34,704 nucleotides of DNA from a bacterium (GTDB lineage Bacteria > Armatimonadota > Chthonomonadetes > Chthonomonadales > CAJBBX01), in contig VFKD01000707.1 of assembly GCA_009885735.1 (NCBI GenBank), forward strand, positions 1-34,704, read 5' to 3'. The notes under the pieces were generated by a model. That model was not told the DNA's origin, made no database searches, and saw only the letters and a list, made by a program, of their open reading frames with translations. The translations under genes and the position numbers were made by a program. Shown piece by piece: positions 17,733-25,483 of the stretch (its first letter is position 1; each line of letters opens with the position of its first letter).

Positions 17733-18646
17733 CTTCATCCATGATGGGCCTCACCACAAACCATGCTTTATTCATCGAAAACGCACAGAAGTCCGGCGAG
17801 CTCTACATCACTCAGCCGTACGAGCTCTATTCCGACGAGAATCACGAGGCATGGCGCAGGCTCTACTCGCGCATGATGGGGAGCTGGGAGCAGTATGCAA
17901 ATCCACGCTTCCAGCAGGGAATCTCGAGTTTGTGCTTGAGCCCGGATAGGGTGCCGCGGCTAAGCGAGGTGAACCAGTTCCTGAGCCCTCTCACGGGTTT
18001 CCAGGCGAAACCGGTGAGCGGCTACGTCCCCGCGTTCCTTTTCTTCGACTGCCTGCGCAACCGCGAATTTCCCACCACCATTACGATTCGCCCTCTCGAT
18101 TCGCTCGACTACCTTCCGGAGCCGGACATCTTCCACGACATCGCTGGGCACGTACCGATGCATACCGATCTGGCCTTCGCAGATGCCTTGGCCCGCTTTG
18201 GAGACTGCGCGCATACAGCGGCTGACATCGTCGCGTCGATCACCGATGAGCACGAGAAGGTCCGAAGGGTGGTGAGCATCTTTAAGGCGCTCGCGAGGTT
18301 CTTTTGGTTCACGGTTGAGTTCGGCCTAATGCGAGGACCAGGAAGCAGCCTCAAAGCGTATGGCAGTGGGCTCCTCAGCTCATACGGCGAGCTGGCGCAC
18401 TGCATCGAGTCGCGAGAAGTTCAGCGCTTCCCGGTGCAGCTAGAGTGGATTGTTAACCAGTATTTCGAGATCGACCATTATCAGCCGCTGCTCTTCGTGG
18501 TGGACTCATTCGAGCACCTATTCGAGATGGTAGGAACTCTGGAGAAGTGGATGCTGGACGGAAAGCTGGACAATGTGGCACCAGGCGAGCCGCAGATGAG
18601 CGAACAGGATGTGGCGAGCTTCCTACATGCGTCGGAAGCGCGGTAG
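17729..18646 (+). CDS. phenylalanine 4-hydroxylase-like aromatic amino acid hydroxylase
   Basis: YVPAFLFFDCLRNREFPTTITIRPLDSLDYLPEPDIFHDIAGHVPMHTDLAFADAL (FHDxxGHxP metal-binding motif); FWFTVEFGLM. ATGA overlap with the fdhD stop. Confidence 0.87.
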   Translation: MTSSMMGLTTNHALFIENAQKSGELYITQPYELYSDENHEAWRRLYSRMMGSWEQYANPRFQQGISSLCLSPDRVPRLSEVNQFLSPLTGFQAKPVSGYVPAFLFFDCLRNREFPTTITIRPLDSLDYLPEPDIFHDIAGHVPMHTDLAFADALARFGDCAHTAADIVASITDEHEKVRRVVSIFKALARFFWFTVEFGLMRGPGSSLKAYGSGLLSSYGELAHCIESREVQRFPVQLEWIVNQYFEIDHYQPLLFVVDSFEHLFEMVGTLEKWMLDGKLDNVAPGEPQMSEQDVASFLHASEAR

Positions 18647-19741
18647 TTGACGCGCATTGCGGTCATCCCGGGTCCAGGCAGGCCGGTGGAGATTCGCACA
18701 GCGCAAACACCTGCGGTCGAGCCGGGTGGAGTTCTCCTCGAAACCATCGCCGCCGAGGTCTGCGGCACCGATGTACATCTCCGCCACGGCCGGCTGGCCG
18801 GCGTGCCGTACCCTCTCACTCCGGGGCATGTCTCGATTGGCCGCGCTATCGAGGTTGGCGGCGAGGTTCTAGATGTCGCGAAGAGGCCGATCCGGGTCGG
18901 CCAGGTCGTCACCTTCCTGGATGTCCACGAGACCTGCCACCGCTGCATCTACTGCACAGTGCTGAAAGCCACCACACGCTGCCCGGAGCGCAAGGTGTAT
19001 GGGATCACCTACGGCACGGCAGATGGCCTGCTGGGCGGTTGGAGCGAGCACATCTACCTGAAGCCCGGCGTGCTCATTCTGCCGCTCGCTGAAGGCGTGA
19101 CCGCTGAACAATGGATCGGCGGAGGGTGTGGATTGCCGACTGCGGTCCATGCAGTCGAGCTTGCCAGAATTCAGCTTACCGATCGGGTGTTGATTCAGGG
19201 CAGCGGTCCGGTCGGTCTCAGCGCGTGCGCGCTTGCACGCTTGAGTGGCGCAGGTTGGGTGGGAGTGATTGGCTCACCAGAGCTTCGTTTGGACGCTGCG
19301 CGCAAGTTCGGCGCGGACCTTACCCTCGACGTGATACAGACCACGCGCGAGGAGCGTTTGGCGGCCATACGAGAGGCGACCGGCGGCCTTGGAGTGGACG
19401 TGGTTATCGAGGCGACGGGAAATCCCAGGGCAGTTCCAGAGGGGTGCGAGCTAGTCCGAGACGCGGGACGCTATGTGATAGTGGGGCAGTACACCGACCA
19501 CGGTGGAGTCGAGCTGAACCCTCACCTGCACATCAACCGCAAGCACATCGAGATTCGCGGCTGCTGGGGATCGGACTTCAGTCATGTATGGCGCGCAATG
19601 GAGGTGCTGCGGAGGTTCGGCGGGCAGGTGGACTGGACATCGCTCATCACGCGGCGCTTCCGGCTGGACGAGTGCGAGCAGGCGCTTCAGGACGTGGAGT
19701 CTCAGCGTGTCATCAAGGCGGTTATTCTGCCGAATGGGTAG
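18647..19741 (+). CDS. zinc-dependent MDR-family alcohol dehydrogenase
   Basis: CGTDVHLRHGRL, GHVSIGRAIEVGGEV, RVLIQGSGPVGLSACALARLSGA, VIEATGN. TTG start directly after the upstream stop. Confidence 0.87.
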   Translation: MTRIAVIPGPGRPVEIRTAQTPAVEPGGVLLETIAAEVCGTDVHLRHGRLAGVPYPLTPGHVSIGRAIEVGGEVLDVAKRPIRVGQVVTFLDVHETCHRCIYCTVLKATTRCPERKVYGITYGTADGLLGGWSEHIYLKPGVLILPLAEGVTAEQWIGGGCGLPTAVHAVELARIQLTDRVLIQGSGPVGLSACALARLSGAGWVGVIGSPELRLDAARKFGADLTLDVIQTTREERLAAIREATGGLGVDVVIEATGNPRAVPEGCELVRDAGRYVIVGQYTDHGGVELNPHLHINRKHIEIRGCWGSDFSHVWRAMEVLRRFGGQVDWTSLITRRFRLDECEQALQDVESQRVIKAVILPNG

Positions 19742-19804
19742 ACAGACTCTTCATGTCTTGGGCGATGTATAATAGGTGTATCGCAGACTCTCGGTTAGAG
19801 GTGT

Positions 19805-20446
19805 ATGATGAGCGCATTGACGCCAGTTCGCATGGATGAAGCGGTCGATACCGGCTGCGAACGCAAACTCTGGACAGTAGATGAGTATCACTCGTTTGCC
19901 GGACTCGGTCTACTCAATACCGAGGATCGGATTGAGCTGATTCGAGGGGAGTTGATACACAAGATGACCCAGGGCAGCGCCCACGCGATATCAATGCGTC
20001 GGATTAGTCGAGCGCTTCAACGGGCGATGGGCGAGCGTTATGAGGTTCAATCCCAACTTCCAATTACGCTTGCACCTCACAGCGAGCCGGAACCGGACTT
20101 TGCGGTTCTACGCACGCTTGAGGGTGACTACGAGGGACGCCACCCCGGTCCCGCCGATGTGCTCCTTGTGGTCGAGGTCTCGGACACAACTATCGTGACG
20201 GACAGCACGAGCAAGGCCGCGCTCTACGCCGAGTTCGACATTCCGGAATACTGGAACCTGAACCTGAGGGACCGAATGCTCGCCGTCTGCCGGGAGCCCG
20301 TCCCCATGCCGTCGTCTCAGTATGGGTTTGGGTACCGGTCGATTACATTGGTTCGCGAAACGGAGACTGTCTCGCCGCTCTTTGAGGCTGGGCTTGGGAT
20401 TTTGGTAGGGGAGATGCTTCCTCGAAGTAAACCCATAGAGGGGTAG
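19805..20446 (+). CDS. Uma2-family (DUF820) PD-(D/E)XK endonuclease-like protein
   Basis: RIELIRGELIHKMTQGSAHAISMRRISRAL...PEPDFAVLR...DVLLVVEVSDTT...KAALYAEFDIPEYW. Confidence 0.9.
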   Translation: MMSALTPVRMDEAVDTGCERKLWTVDEYHSFAGLGLLNTEDRIELIRGELIHKMTQGSAHAISMRRISRALQRAMGERYEVQSQLPITLAPHSEPEPDFAVLRTLEGDYEGRHPGPADVLLVVEVSDTTIVTDSTSKAALYAEFDIPEYWNLNLRDRMLAVCREPVPMPSSQYGFGYRSITLVRETETVSPLFEAGLGILVGEMLPRSKPIEG

Positions 20447-20604
20447 GAAGCACGTTGCTCTAGTGAATTCGCGAACAGCCACGCGCTGCGTGCGGCAGAG
20501 GTGTTGCTCAGGTTCTGTGGACAGATGCCATAGGTGTCGCCCACTTCGCGACGAAACAGCCTCGACTAATCCGAGCAGGATCCGAATGGCGCAGACGCTC
20601 AGCA

Positions 20605-20640
20605 ATTGATTAACGCGGTGATTATGCCGAACGGGTAAGG
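20605..20640 (+). pseudogene. C-terminal remnant of an MDR dehydrogenase-like gene
   Basis: Translation ...AQQLINAVIMPNG* resembles the tail of the 18647-19741 gene (...SQRVIKAVILPNG*). About 25 of 33 nt identical over the last 11 codons. Confidence 0.45.
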
Positions 20641-20806
20641 ATGAAAGAGGTCGAACGGTGGTCAGGGAGACGCATGAAGGATAGCTTGCCCGACTGCGCG
20701 AACCAATCATAGGACCGGCGCATCGCCGGCAACTTCGAAGCCCACGTGTACGACTACGATACCTCCAGTCAATCGGGCCAACACGGCGTTCAGCGAGATC
20801 AACAGC

Positions 20807-21211
20807 ATGCAACTCAGTCTGCGGCCGTGCCCGGCCTGTGGCCACAGTGTGAGCACAAGCGCCTTTGCGTGTCCGAGCTGTGGGCATCCACTCAGAGAAG
20901 TGCCGACAGCAGTATCAGAGCAGATTCTGATGGATGTTGGCGCGAGCATGCTGCGAGGTATTGAGCCCGTCGGCGGGCGCTTGAAGGTCACAAACAGAAG
21001 GGTAATATTCGAAGGTAGCGGATTGGGTCTGTTTAGCTATTCTCTTGACATACCGTTCGACAATATCCGTGGAGTAGCACCTTACAACTCAATGGGTATA
21101 TTCCCCAATGGCCTCCGGATAGACCTCATATCCGGAGTTGAGTACGGCTTCCGAGTGTGGAAGCGAGACGAACTCATCAGAACTATCCGTGCATATCTGA
21201 CGAATGCATGA
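20807..21211 (+). CDS. zinc-ribbon protein with GRAM/PH-like domain
   Basis: 134 aa. CPACGHSVSTSAFACPSCGHPL then GRLKVTNRRVIFEGSGLGLFSYSLDIPFDNIRGVAPY. Confidence 0.7.
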   Translation: MQLSLRPCPACGHSVSTSAFACPSCGHPLREVPTAVSEQILMDVGASMLRGIEPVGGRLKVTNRRVIFEGSGLGLFSYSLDIPFDNIRGVAPYNSMGIFPNGLRIDLISGVEYGFRVWKRDELIRTIRAYLTNA

Positions 21212-21231
21212 CGAATCGGCGAACCACATGC

Positions 21232-23679
21232 CTAAAGCGCCATGAGATCAGAGCGTGTCAGGAACTGAACGCGGTCGCCGAGTACGTTCGTGGCATTCGT
21301 CCGCGTTACATCGCTCCAGCCATCTGCATAGGTCGCAAGGATGATCCCTTTCGCTCGTGTGGCTTCCATCAACGTCTCTAGCAACTTCAGCCGCTTCACC
21401 ACCATTGAGGTTGTGTCGTCAAGGTCTCCTGTGAGTTTTGCCTCTCCAAGGAACACTTCGCCATCGACTGAGCATACGATGTCGATCTCCGCCTTCTTAC
21501 CGTCATTAGCGTTGACCGGCTCAAGGTCTGTCTCGTGAAGGTACATGAAGCCGCGACGTCCTCGCGCCTTGAGGGCTGCTAGGGCCAGGACCGATACGTG
21601 ACCGTTCGACCTAGCGAATTGGTAGACGACCTCGTCGAGCTTATAGAACCAAGAGGGCTCGTCCGGCATCCTCCAGTGTCGGCAAACCATCGTCTGCATG
21701 CGTCGACACCGAGAGCAGGTGAATTGCATTGCTACTGCACCCAGAGGGTAGAAATCCAATTGTCGACATGCGTCGCACTTGAGGAGCAATCCTCGATGAA
21801 CCAAGCCTCGGGCTATCCAATCGTCTAGCATCTGGCGGGCAAGAGCATCTGCAGCGATCGGCGCATCGTCAGTGCTATGCGAACTCTCTGTCTCGGTCTG
21901 GCTGCTCGTGTTAGGTTCAATGACCTTGTTACTGTCTGCTGATGGCAGATACGCTGACGCAAAGGCACCAAACCTCAGAAACCAGCGATCGGAAGTACAG
22001 CAACGATCTCGAAAGGAATTGCGATCTGGGATCGGTTTGGTGTACGCTTCAAGGACGGCTTGTGAGGCAGGACGACGAAGAAACGTGGTCAGTTCGTCGA
22101 GCGAACCAAGCTTGTGCTCGATTTCGGCCGCATAGTTGCCCTTGTCAGACCTGTTCACCGTGTAGCCCGCGCGGTGAAACAGGCGGCTGAACACGTCGTC
22201 TGCTGACATTACTGACAGTCTTGGACGAACGAGTACGTCGTCAATGTCACCACCGAAGTATGCGAAATTCGGACACAGATAGGAGAAGCCATAGTCTGAC
22301 GCTCTCGCGAGCCCGTTGTCATAATTGGCATAGTCAATCGCGTCGGGACCGAGATTGAGATTGGATGGTGGTGTGTACGCCTCTATTGCAACGTCCGTTA
22401 TCCAGTTTACACTTTCGGGTGGAACGCTCGTCAGATGCTTGGGCTTTGGCGTCGGGATGAAGCTGACGCTCTTGCCGTCAACGAACTGATCTCGATACCT
22501 GCCACTTGTGTTTCCGATCTCATACAGTCGTTGTCGCCAGAGGCGAAATGACACATCAAACGGCTGTGTTACAACCCCGGTTCGTGCCGATGATGCGAAC
22601 TGGCTGGACTGCAGAATCGTCAGGAGTTCGTTCTCTGACAGGCTAGTTGACGTTAGCGTAATCTCCGATCCATTCCGTGTGGCGCCGCGCATCAATTGGC
22701 TGCACACATGCAATGCCGGACGATCAAAGTGTTCAAGAGCCCTTTCTGGGCTGCTCTCACATCTGGCCACCAAAGGGTCTGCGTGAGGTATCCAGGCTGC
22801 GCTCCCATACAATCGTTGGAGGTCGTAGTATAGGCAGAAATCCTCGATGGTGTTGCCGGCAACGATCCACAGTGGCCTTGGCAGCGCGCCGGCCTCGATG
22901 CTTCGGAAGAACGCACAGCTTGCAATGGAAGCAGGACTCATGACTGGCGGCTCAAGACAATGCTGCGCAAGTGTTTCCGACTGCTCTGGTGTTTGATGTG
23001 ACCAATTCACGCGATGCTGACCCTCAGGGGTCAAGACGGTTGGGCGGAGCCGGCCAAGAATGCCGTGGACCATGAGCCTGTGAACCAAGGGGCCATCAAA
23101 GTCGAAGTCACGGGCTCCAACAGTATCCTTCAAATGAGGAAGAAGATGCTCAATGTGTGTTAGCGGATACCGTTCGTGGTTAGATCGGCACGTTATGGCC
23201 GAAATAGAGTGGCCGTCGGGATCGCGAAACGCATTGAGCCGTTCATAGAGCGCCAGCACTAGTACTTCGCCTGGCTGAAATGACGACCAGCGAGAGCTTT
23301 GAATTTGCTCCTTAATGGCGCGCTGATTGGCCTCGCCAGTTGCAACAGGGTACCTGTCGCACCAGGATTTCCACTCTCGCCCCAGGCACTCGGTGAACCG
23401 TGCCGGATCCGAAATCTCAATGTCTCTACCGGTCTTATAGTAGTAGCGAACATAGTCTGGGTCATAGAGCTCCAAGGCATCCCAGAACATCGGGTTGATG
23501 GTCTGACCGTCTGTCGGTACTAAGATGAAATACCATCCGCCCCAAATCGCGCTTGACCACTCGGTAATGCGAAGGCACGTCTGCATCCAGTCAGTGTCGT
23601 TGATGTCCACGAGAATGGCGCAACGGGCCGGTCGTAGGGCGGTCTGAATAGTTCGAGCGTCGTAGGTTGGTTGTGTCAT
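21232..23679 (-). CDS. large orphan protein with C-terminal zinc ribbon and PD-(D/E)XK-like nuclease motif (candidate defence protein)
   Basis: 815-aa ORF. CDACRQLDFYPLGAVAMQFTCSRCRRM zinc ribbon; EIDIVCSVDGEVFLGEAKL (D-x(n)-E-x-K). N-terminal two thirds unrecognised. Confidence 0.6.
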   Translation of the reverse strand: MTQPTYDARTIQTALRPARCAILVDINDTDWMQTCLRITEWSSAIWGGWYFILVPTDGQTINPMFWDALELYDPDYVRYYYKTGRDIEISDPARFTECLGREWKSWCDRYPVATGEANQRAIKEQIQSSRWSSFQPGEVLVLALYERLNAFRDPDGHSISAITCRSNHERYPLTHIEHLLPHLKDTVGARDFDFDGPLVHRLMVHGILGRLRPTVLTPEGQHRVNWSHQTPEQSETLAQHCLEPPVMSPASIASCAFFRSIEAGALPRPLWIVAGNTIEDFCLYYDLQRLYGSAAWIPHADPLVARCESSPERALEHFDRPALHVCSQLMRGATRNGSEITLTSTSLSENELLTILQSSQFASSARTGVVTQPFDVSFRLWRQRLYEIGNTSGRYRDQFVDGKSVSFIPTPKPKHLTSVPPESVNWITDVAIEAYTPPSNLNLGPDAIDYANYDNGLARASDYGFSYLCPNFAYFGGDIDDVLVRPRLSVMSADDVFSRLFHRAGYTVNRSDKGNYAAEIEHKLGSLDELTTFLRRPASQAVLEAYTKPIPDRNSFRDRCCTSDRWFLRFGAFASAYLPSADSNKVIEPNTSSQTETESSHSTDDAPIAADALARQMLDDWIARGLVHRGLLLKCDACRQLDFYPLGAVAMQFTCSRCRRMQTMVCRHWRMPDEPSWFYKLDEVVYQFARSNGHVSVLALAALKARGRRGFMYLHETDLEPVNANDGKKAEIDIVCSVDGEVFLGEAKLTGDLDDTTSMVVKRLKLLETLMEATRAKGIILATYADGWSDVTRTNATNVLGDRVQFLTRSDLMAL

Positions 23680-23728
23680 GTCTTACCTTGCCGCAGGAGG
23701 ACTTTCTTGGCGTTCCCACTCACAGGTG

Positions 23729-23818
23729 TCAGTCCTTGTGCCGCAGAGGAGGTTGGCAGCAAGCGTCACGCACCAGAGGACCAAGAAGGCTACCGTCCGT
23801 ATCGAGAACTAAAGTCAC
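23729..23818 (-). pseudogene. truncated PIN-domain (VapC-like) toxin remnant
   Basis: GTG-initiated VTLVLDTDGSLLGPLVRDACCQPPLRHKD*, resembling PIN N-termini (VLDTGPLLALLxRD). Lies 36 nt downstream of an antitoxin-like ORF and is only 29 codons long. Confidence 0.45.
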
Positions 23819-23853
23819 TCTGTGAACCAATCGGGCGAGTCTACAGCGTTCGG

Positions 23854-24036
23854 CTACGCCTTCCGGTATTCGGCACCGAGCCACATGGCCTCGTCGTAGA
23901 GCGGATCGTCCTTGAATGCGCCGACATGCTTTTGCCACCACGGCTCCGTTCCGTTTGCGTGCGCGGGCTCGTTCATGAGCCGCGCAACCTTCTTCTCGAG
24001 ATCAGTCAACCTCGCTTCAATCGTAGGTTCCGACAT
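23854..24036 (-). CDS. small antitoxin-like protein (copy 1)
   Basis: MSEPTIEARLTDLEKKVARLMNEPAHANGTEPWWQKHVGAFKDDPLYDEAMWLGAEYRKA with SD GGTGGAGGTGAG. The FKDDPxxDEAMxLGxEYR tail is typical of proteins preceding PIN toxins. Confidence 0.7.
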   Translation of the reverse strand: MSEPTIEARLTDLEKKVARLMNEPAHANGTEPWWQKHVGAFKDDPLYDEAMWLGAEYRKA

Positions 24037-24060
24037 CAATCTCACCTCCACCTAATTGTA

Positions 24061-24300
24061 TTATAGCGATAGGTGGCGCGGAACCCACCCGGCACACTCC
24101 ACATCCGGAGGCCGGAGCGATTGGCGGTACTCTCGTCCGAGACGCATCGCTTCGTCGAATTCCGGGTTGTCTTTGAACCGCCCTGCAATCTTGCGCCACC
24201 ACGGCAGGTCATCCTCCCGAGGCTTTTCAAGGTCATGCTCAATGCGGTGAACTCGGCTCTCTAGTTCCGATAGCCGTTCTTCAACTCTGTCAACTGCCAT
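24061..24300 (-). CDS. small antitoxin-like protein (copy 2, paralogue)
   Basis: MAVDRVEERLSELESRVHRIEHDLEKPREDDLPWWRKIAGRFKDNPEFDEAMRLGREYRQSLRP...; SD GGAGGTG 5' of ATG. Confidence 0.7.
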   Translation of the reverse strand: MAVDRVEERLSELESRVHRIEHDLEKPREDDLPWWRKIAGRFKDNPEFDEAMRLGREYRQSLRPPDVECAGWVPRHLSL

Positions 24301-24466
24301 GTGCGTTCACCTCCAGTCTTCAGCAGGAACTGATCCGAAGCTACTCTTCGCATTGTATCACAACGACGATTGCGTGGTAAGAAAGTGAGCGTTGTGCGGT
24401 CGTTCGAGGTCCGCTGCGAAACTTGGTTCAATGGTCCTAGTCGGGGCCAGATGCGTGTTTCCCGCC

Positions 24467-25048
24467 CTAAACCCCCGCGTCGTCCCGCGCGCGGACGAGG
24501 AGATCTGCAACCTTCAGTTCCGCCGCCCACTCCGTGAGGTAATCGAAGTCAAGCGCGTCTGCTTGGACCTTGAGCACGCCTTGGGCGTCGGTCCACTGAC
24601 TGTTCGAGACCTCGTTCCCAAGTCGATACCAGCGCAGCTTGCTGAGGATGGTGTCTTCGGGGCTTGCCACGAAGATACCGAAGGTCTGTCCATCGTGATC
24701 CAGCGAGACCCAGATGCTACGTGAAAGCTGCAATTGCGACCAGAGATCGGGCTTTGCGACGAAGACATCGACCTTGCCCATCGTCTCTTTGGAGAGGACG
24801 TTGAAGCCGTCAATGCGCAATACAGCTTCCATCACACTCTCTGGATCGACATAGAAGTCCAAATCCATCGCGCGGCTAAGTGCAACTGCGTCCTGTCTTG
24901 TTAAGCGAGCAATACAATCTACATCCGCAGTTGCGCGATATACGCCGTGTACAGAGCTGGCTGTGGAGCCGACAATTGCGTACTTGATTCCCGTATCGCT
25001 GAACACCTTGGCAAGTAGACGAAGGACGCCGATCGGATCTGCCGTCAC
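24467..25048 (-). CDS. nucleotidyltransferase, AbiEii/MNT-like
   Basis: YAIVGSTASSVHGVYRATADVDCIARLTRQDA (G-S-x(n)-D-x-D NTase pattern); KVDVFVAKPD; SPEDTILSKLRWYRLGNEVS. Confidence 0.82.
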   Translation of the reverse strand: MTADPIGVLRLLAKVFSDTGIKYAIVGSTASSVHGVYRATADVDCIARLTRQDAVALSRAMDLDFYVDPESVMEAVLRIDGFNVLSKETMGKVDVFVAKPDLWSQLQLSRSIWVSLDHDGQTFGIFVASPEDTILSKLRWYRLGNEVSNSQWTDAQGVLKVQADALDFDYLTEWAAELKVADLLVRARDDAGV

Positions 25049-25054
25049 GTGTAG

Positions 25055-25300
25055 CTACCCACGAGGTCCAAGCCATCGATCAATCAGCGCAGACCCGCAT
25101 CGAATTTTCGCCAGTCGGCGAGCTAGCTCCGGCTCACTTTCGGAAGGATGGCGGTGGCGCAGTCCGGCCAACACGAGCATGTCTACTCGTAGGCACTCTC
25201 GGCGCATCCGCAGCAGCCGGTCTCCTGGGGACATGGTGCGGATTGCCTCGATGAGGGTGCGCTCCGTTCCGGGCGATGTGTCTTCTGAAAGCGTCTTCAT
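25055..25300 (-). CDS. small partner protein of nucleotidyltransferase
   Basis: 81 aa. MSPGDRLLRMRRECLRVDMLVLAGLRHRHPSESEPELARRLAKIRCG; 6 nt upstream of the NTase gene. Confidence 0.65.
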   Translation of the reverse strand: MKTLSEDTSPGTERTLIEAIRTMSPGDRLLRMRRECLRVDMLVLAGLRHRHPSESEPELARRLAKIRCGSALIDRWLGPRG

Positions 25301-25373
25301 ATCATCCCGATTCTACCGCAATCCAGCCTCACCATGCTTGCCCTTCGTACTCATCGTCTTGCGTCCAAGAGCA

Positions 25374-25403
25374 TTGACAGGCACTTCGGCTGTGGGCTAA
25401 ACT
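25374..25403 (+). promoter_or_regulatory. sigma-70 promoter upstream of lysA
   Basis: TTGACA (25374-25379), 18-nt spacer, TAAACT (25398-25403). Confidence 0.6.
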
Positions 25404-25413
25404 CACGAAGGAT

Positions 25414-25445
25414 GAGCCGGTCGCTGCGGCGACGCGGCTCTTTTT
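25414..25445 (+). terminator. promoter-proximal intrinsic terminator-like hairpin
   Basis: GAGCCGGTCGC-TGCG-GCGACGCGGCTC-TTTTT: stem of about 11 bp with one bulged G, UGCG loop, then T5. Confidence 0.65.
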
Positions 25446-25483
25446 GGTCCTCGCTGGCGGGACAAGGAGCCAAACCGGAATTG

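Noticed and set aside
16941-17738. 265-aa minus-strand ORF
   Set aside because: Antisense shadow of fdhD.
20108-20887. 259-aa minus-strand ORF spanning Uma2 and the intergenic region
   Set aside because: Antisense to Uma2 and the zinc-ribbon gene; no coherent motifs.
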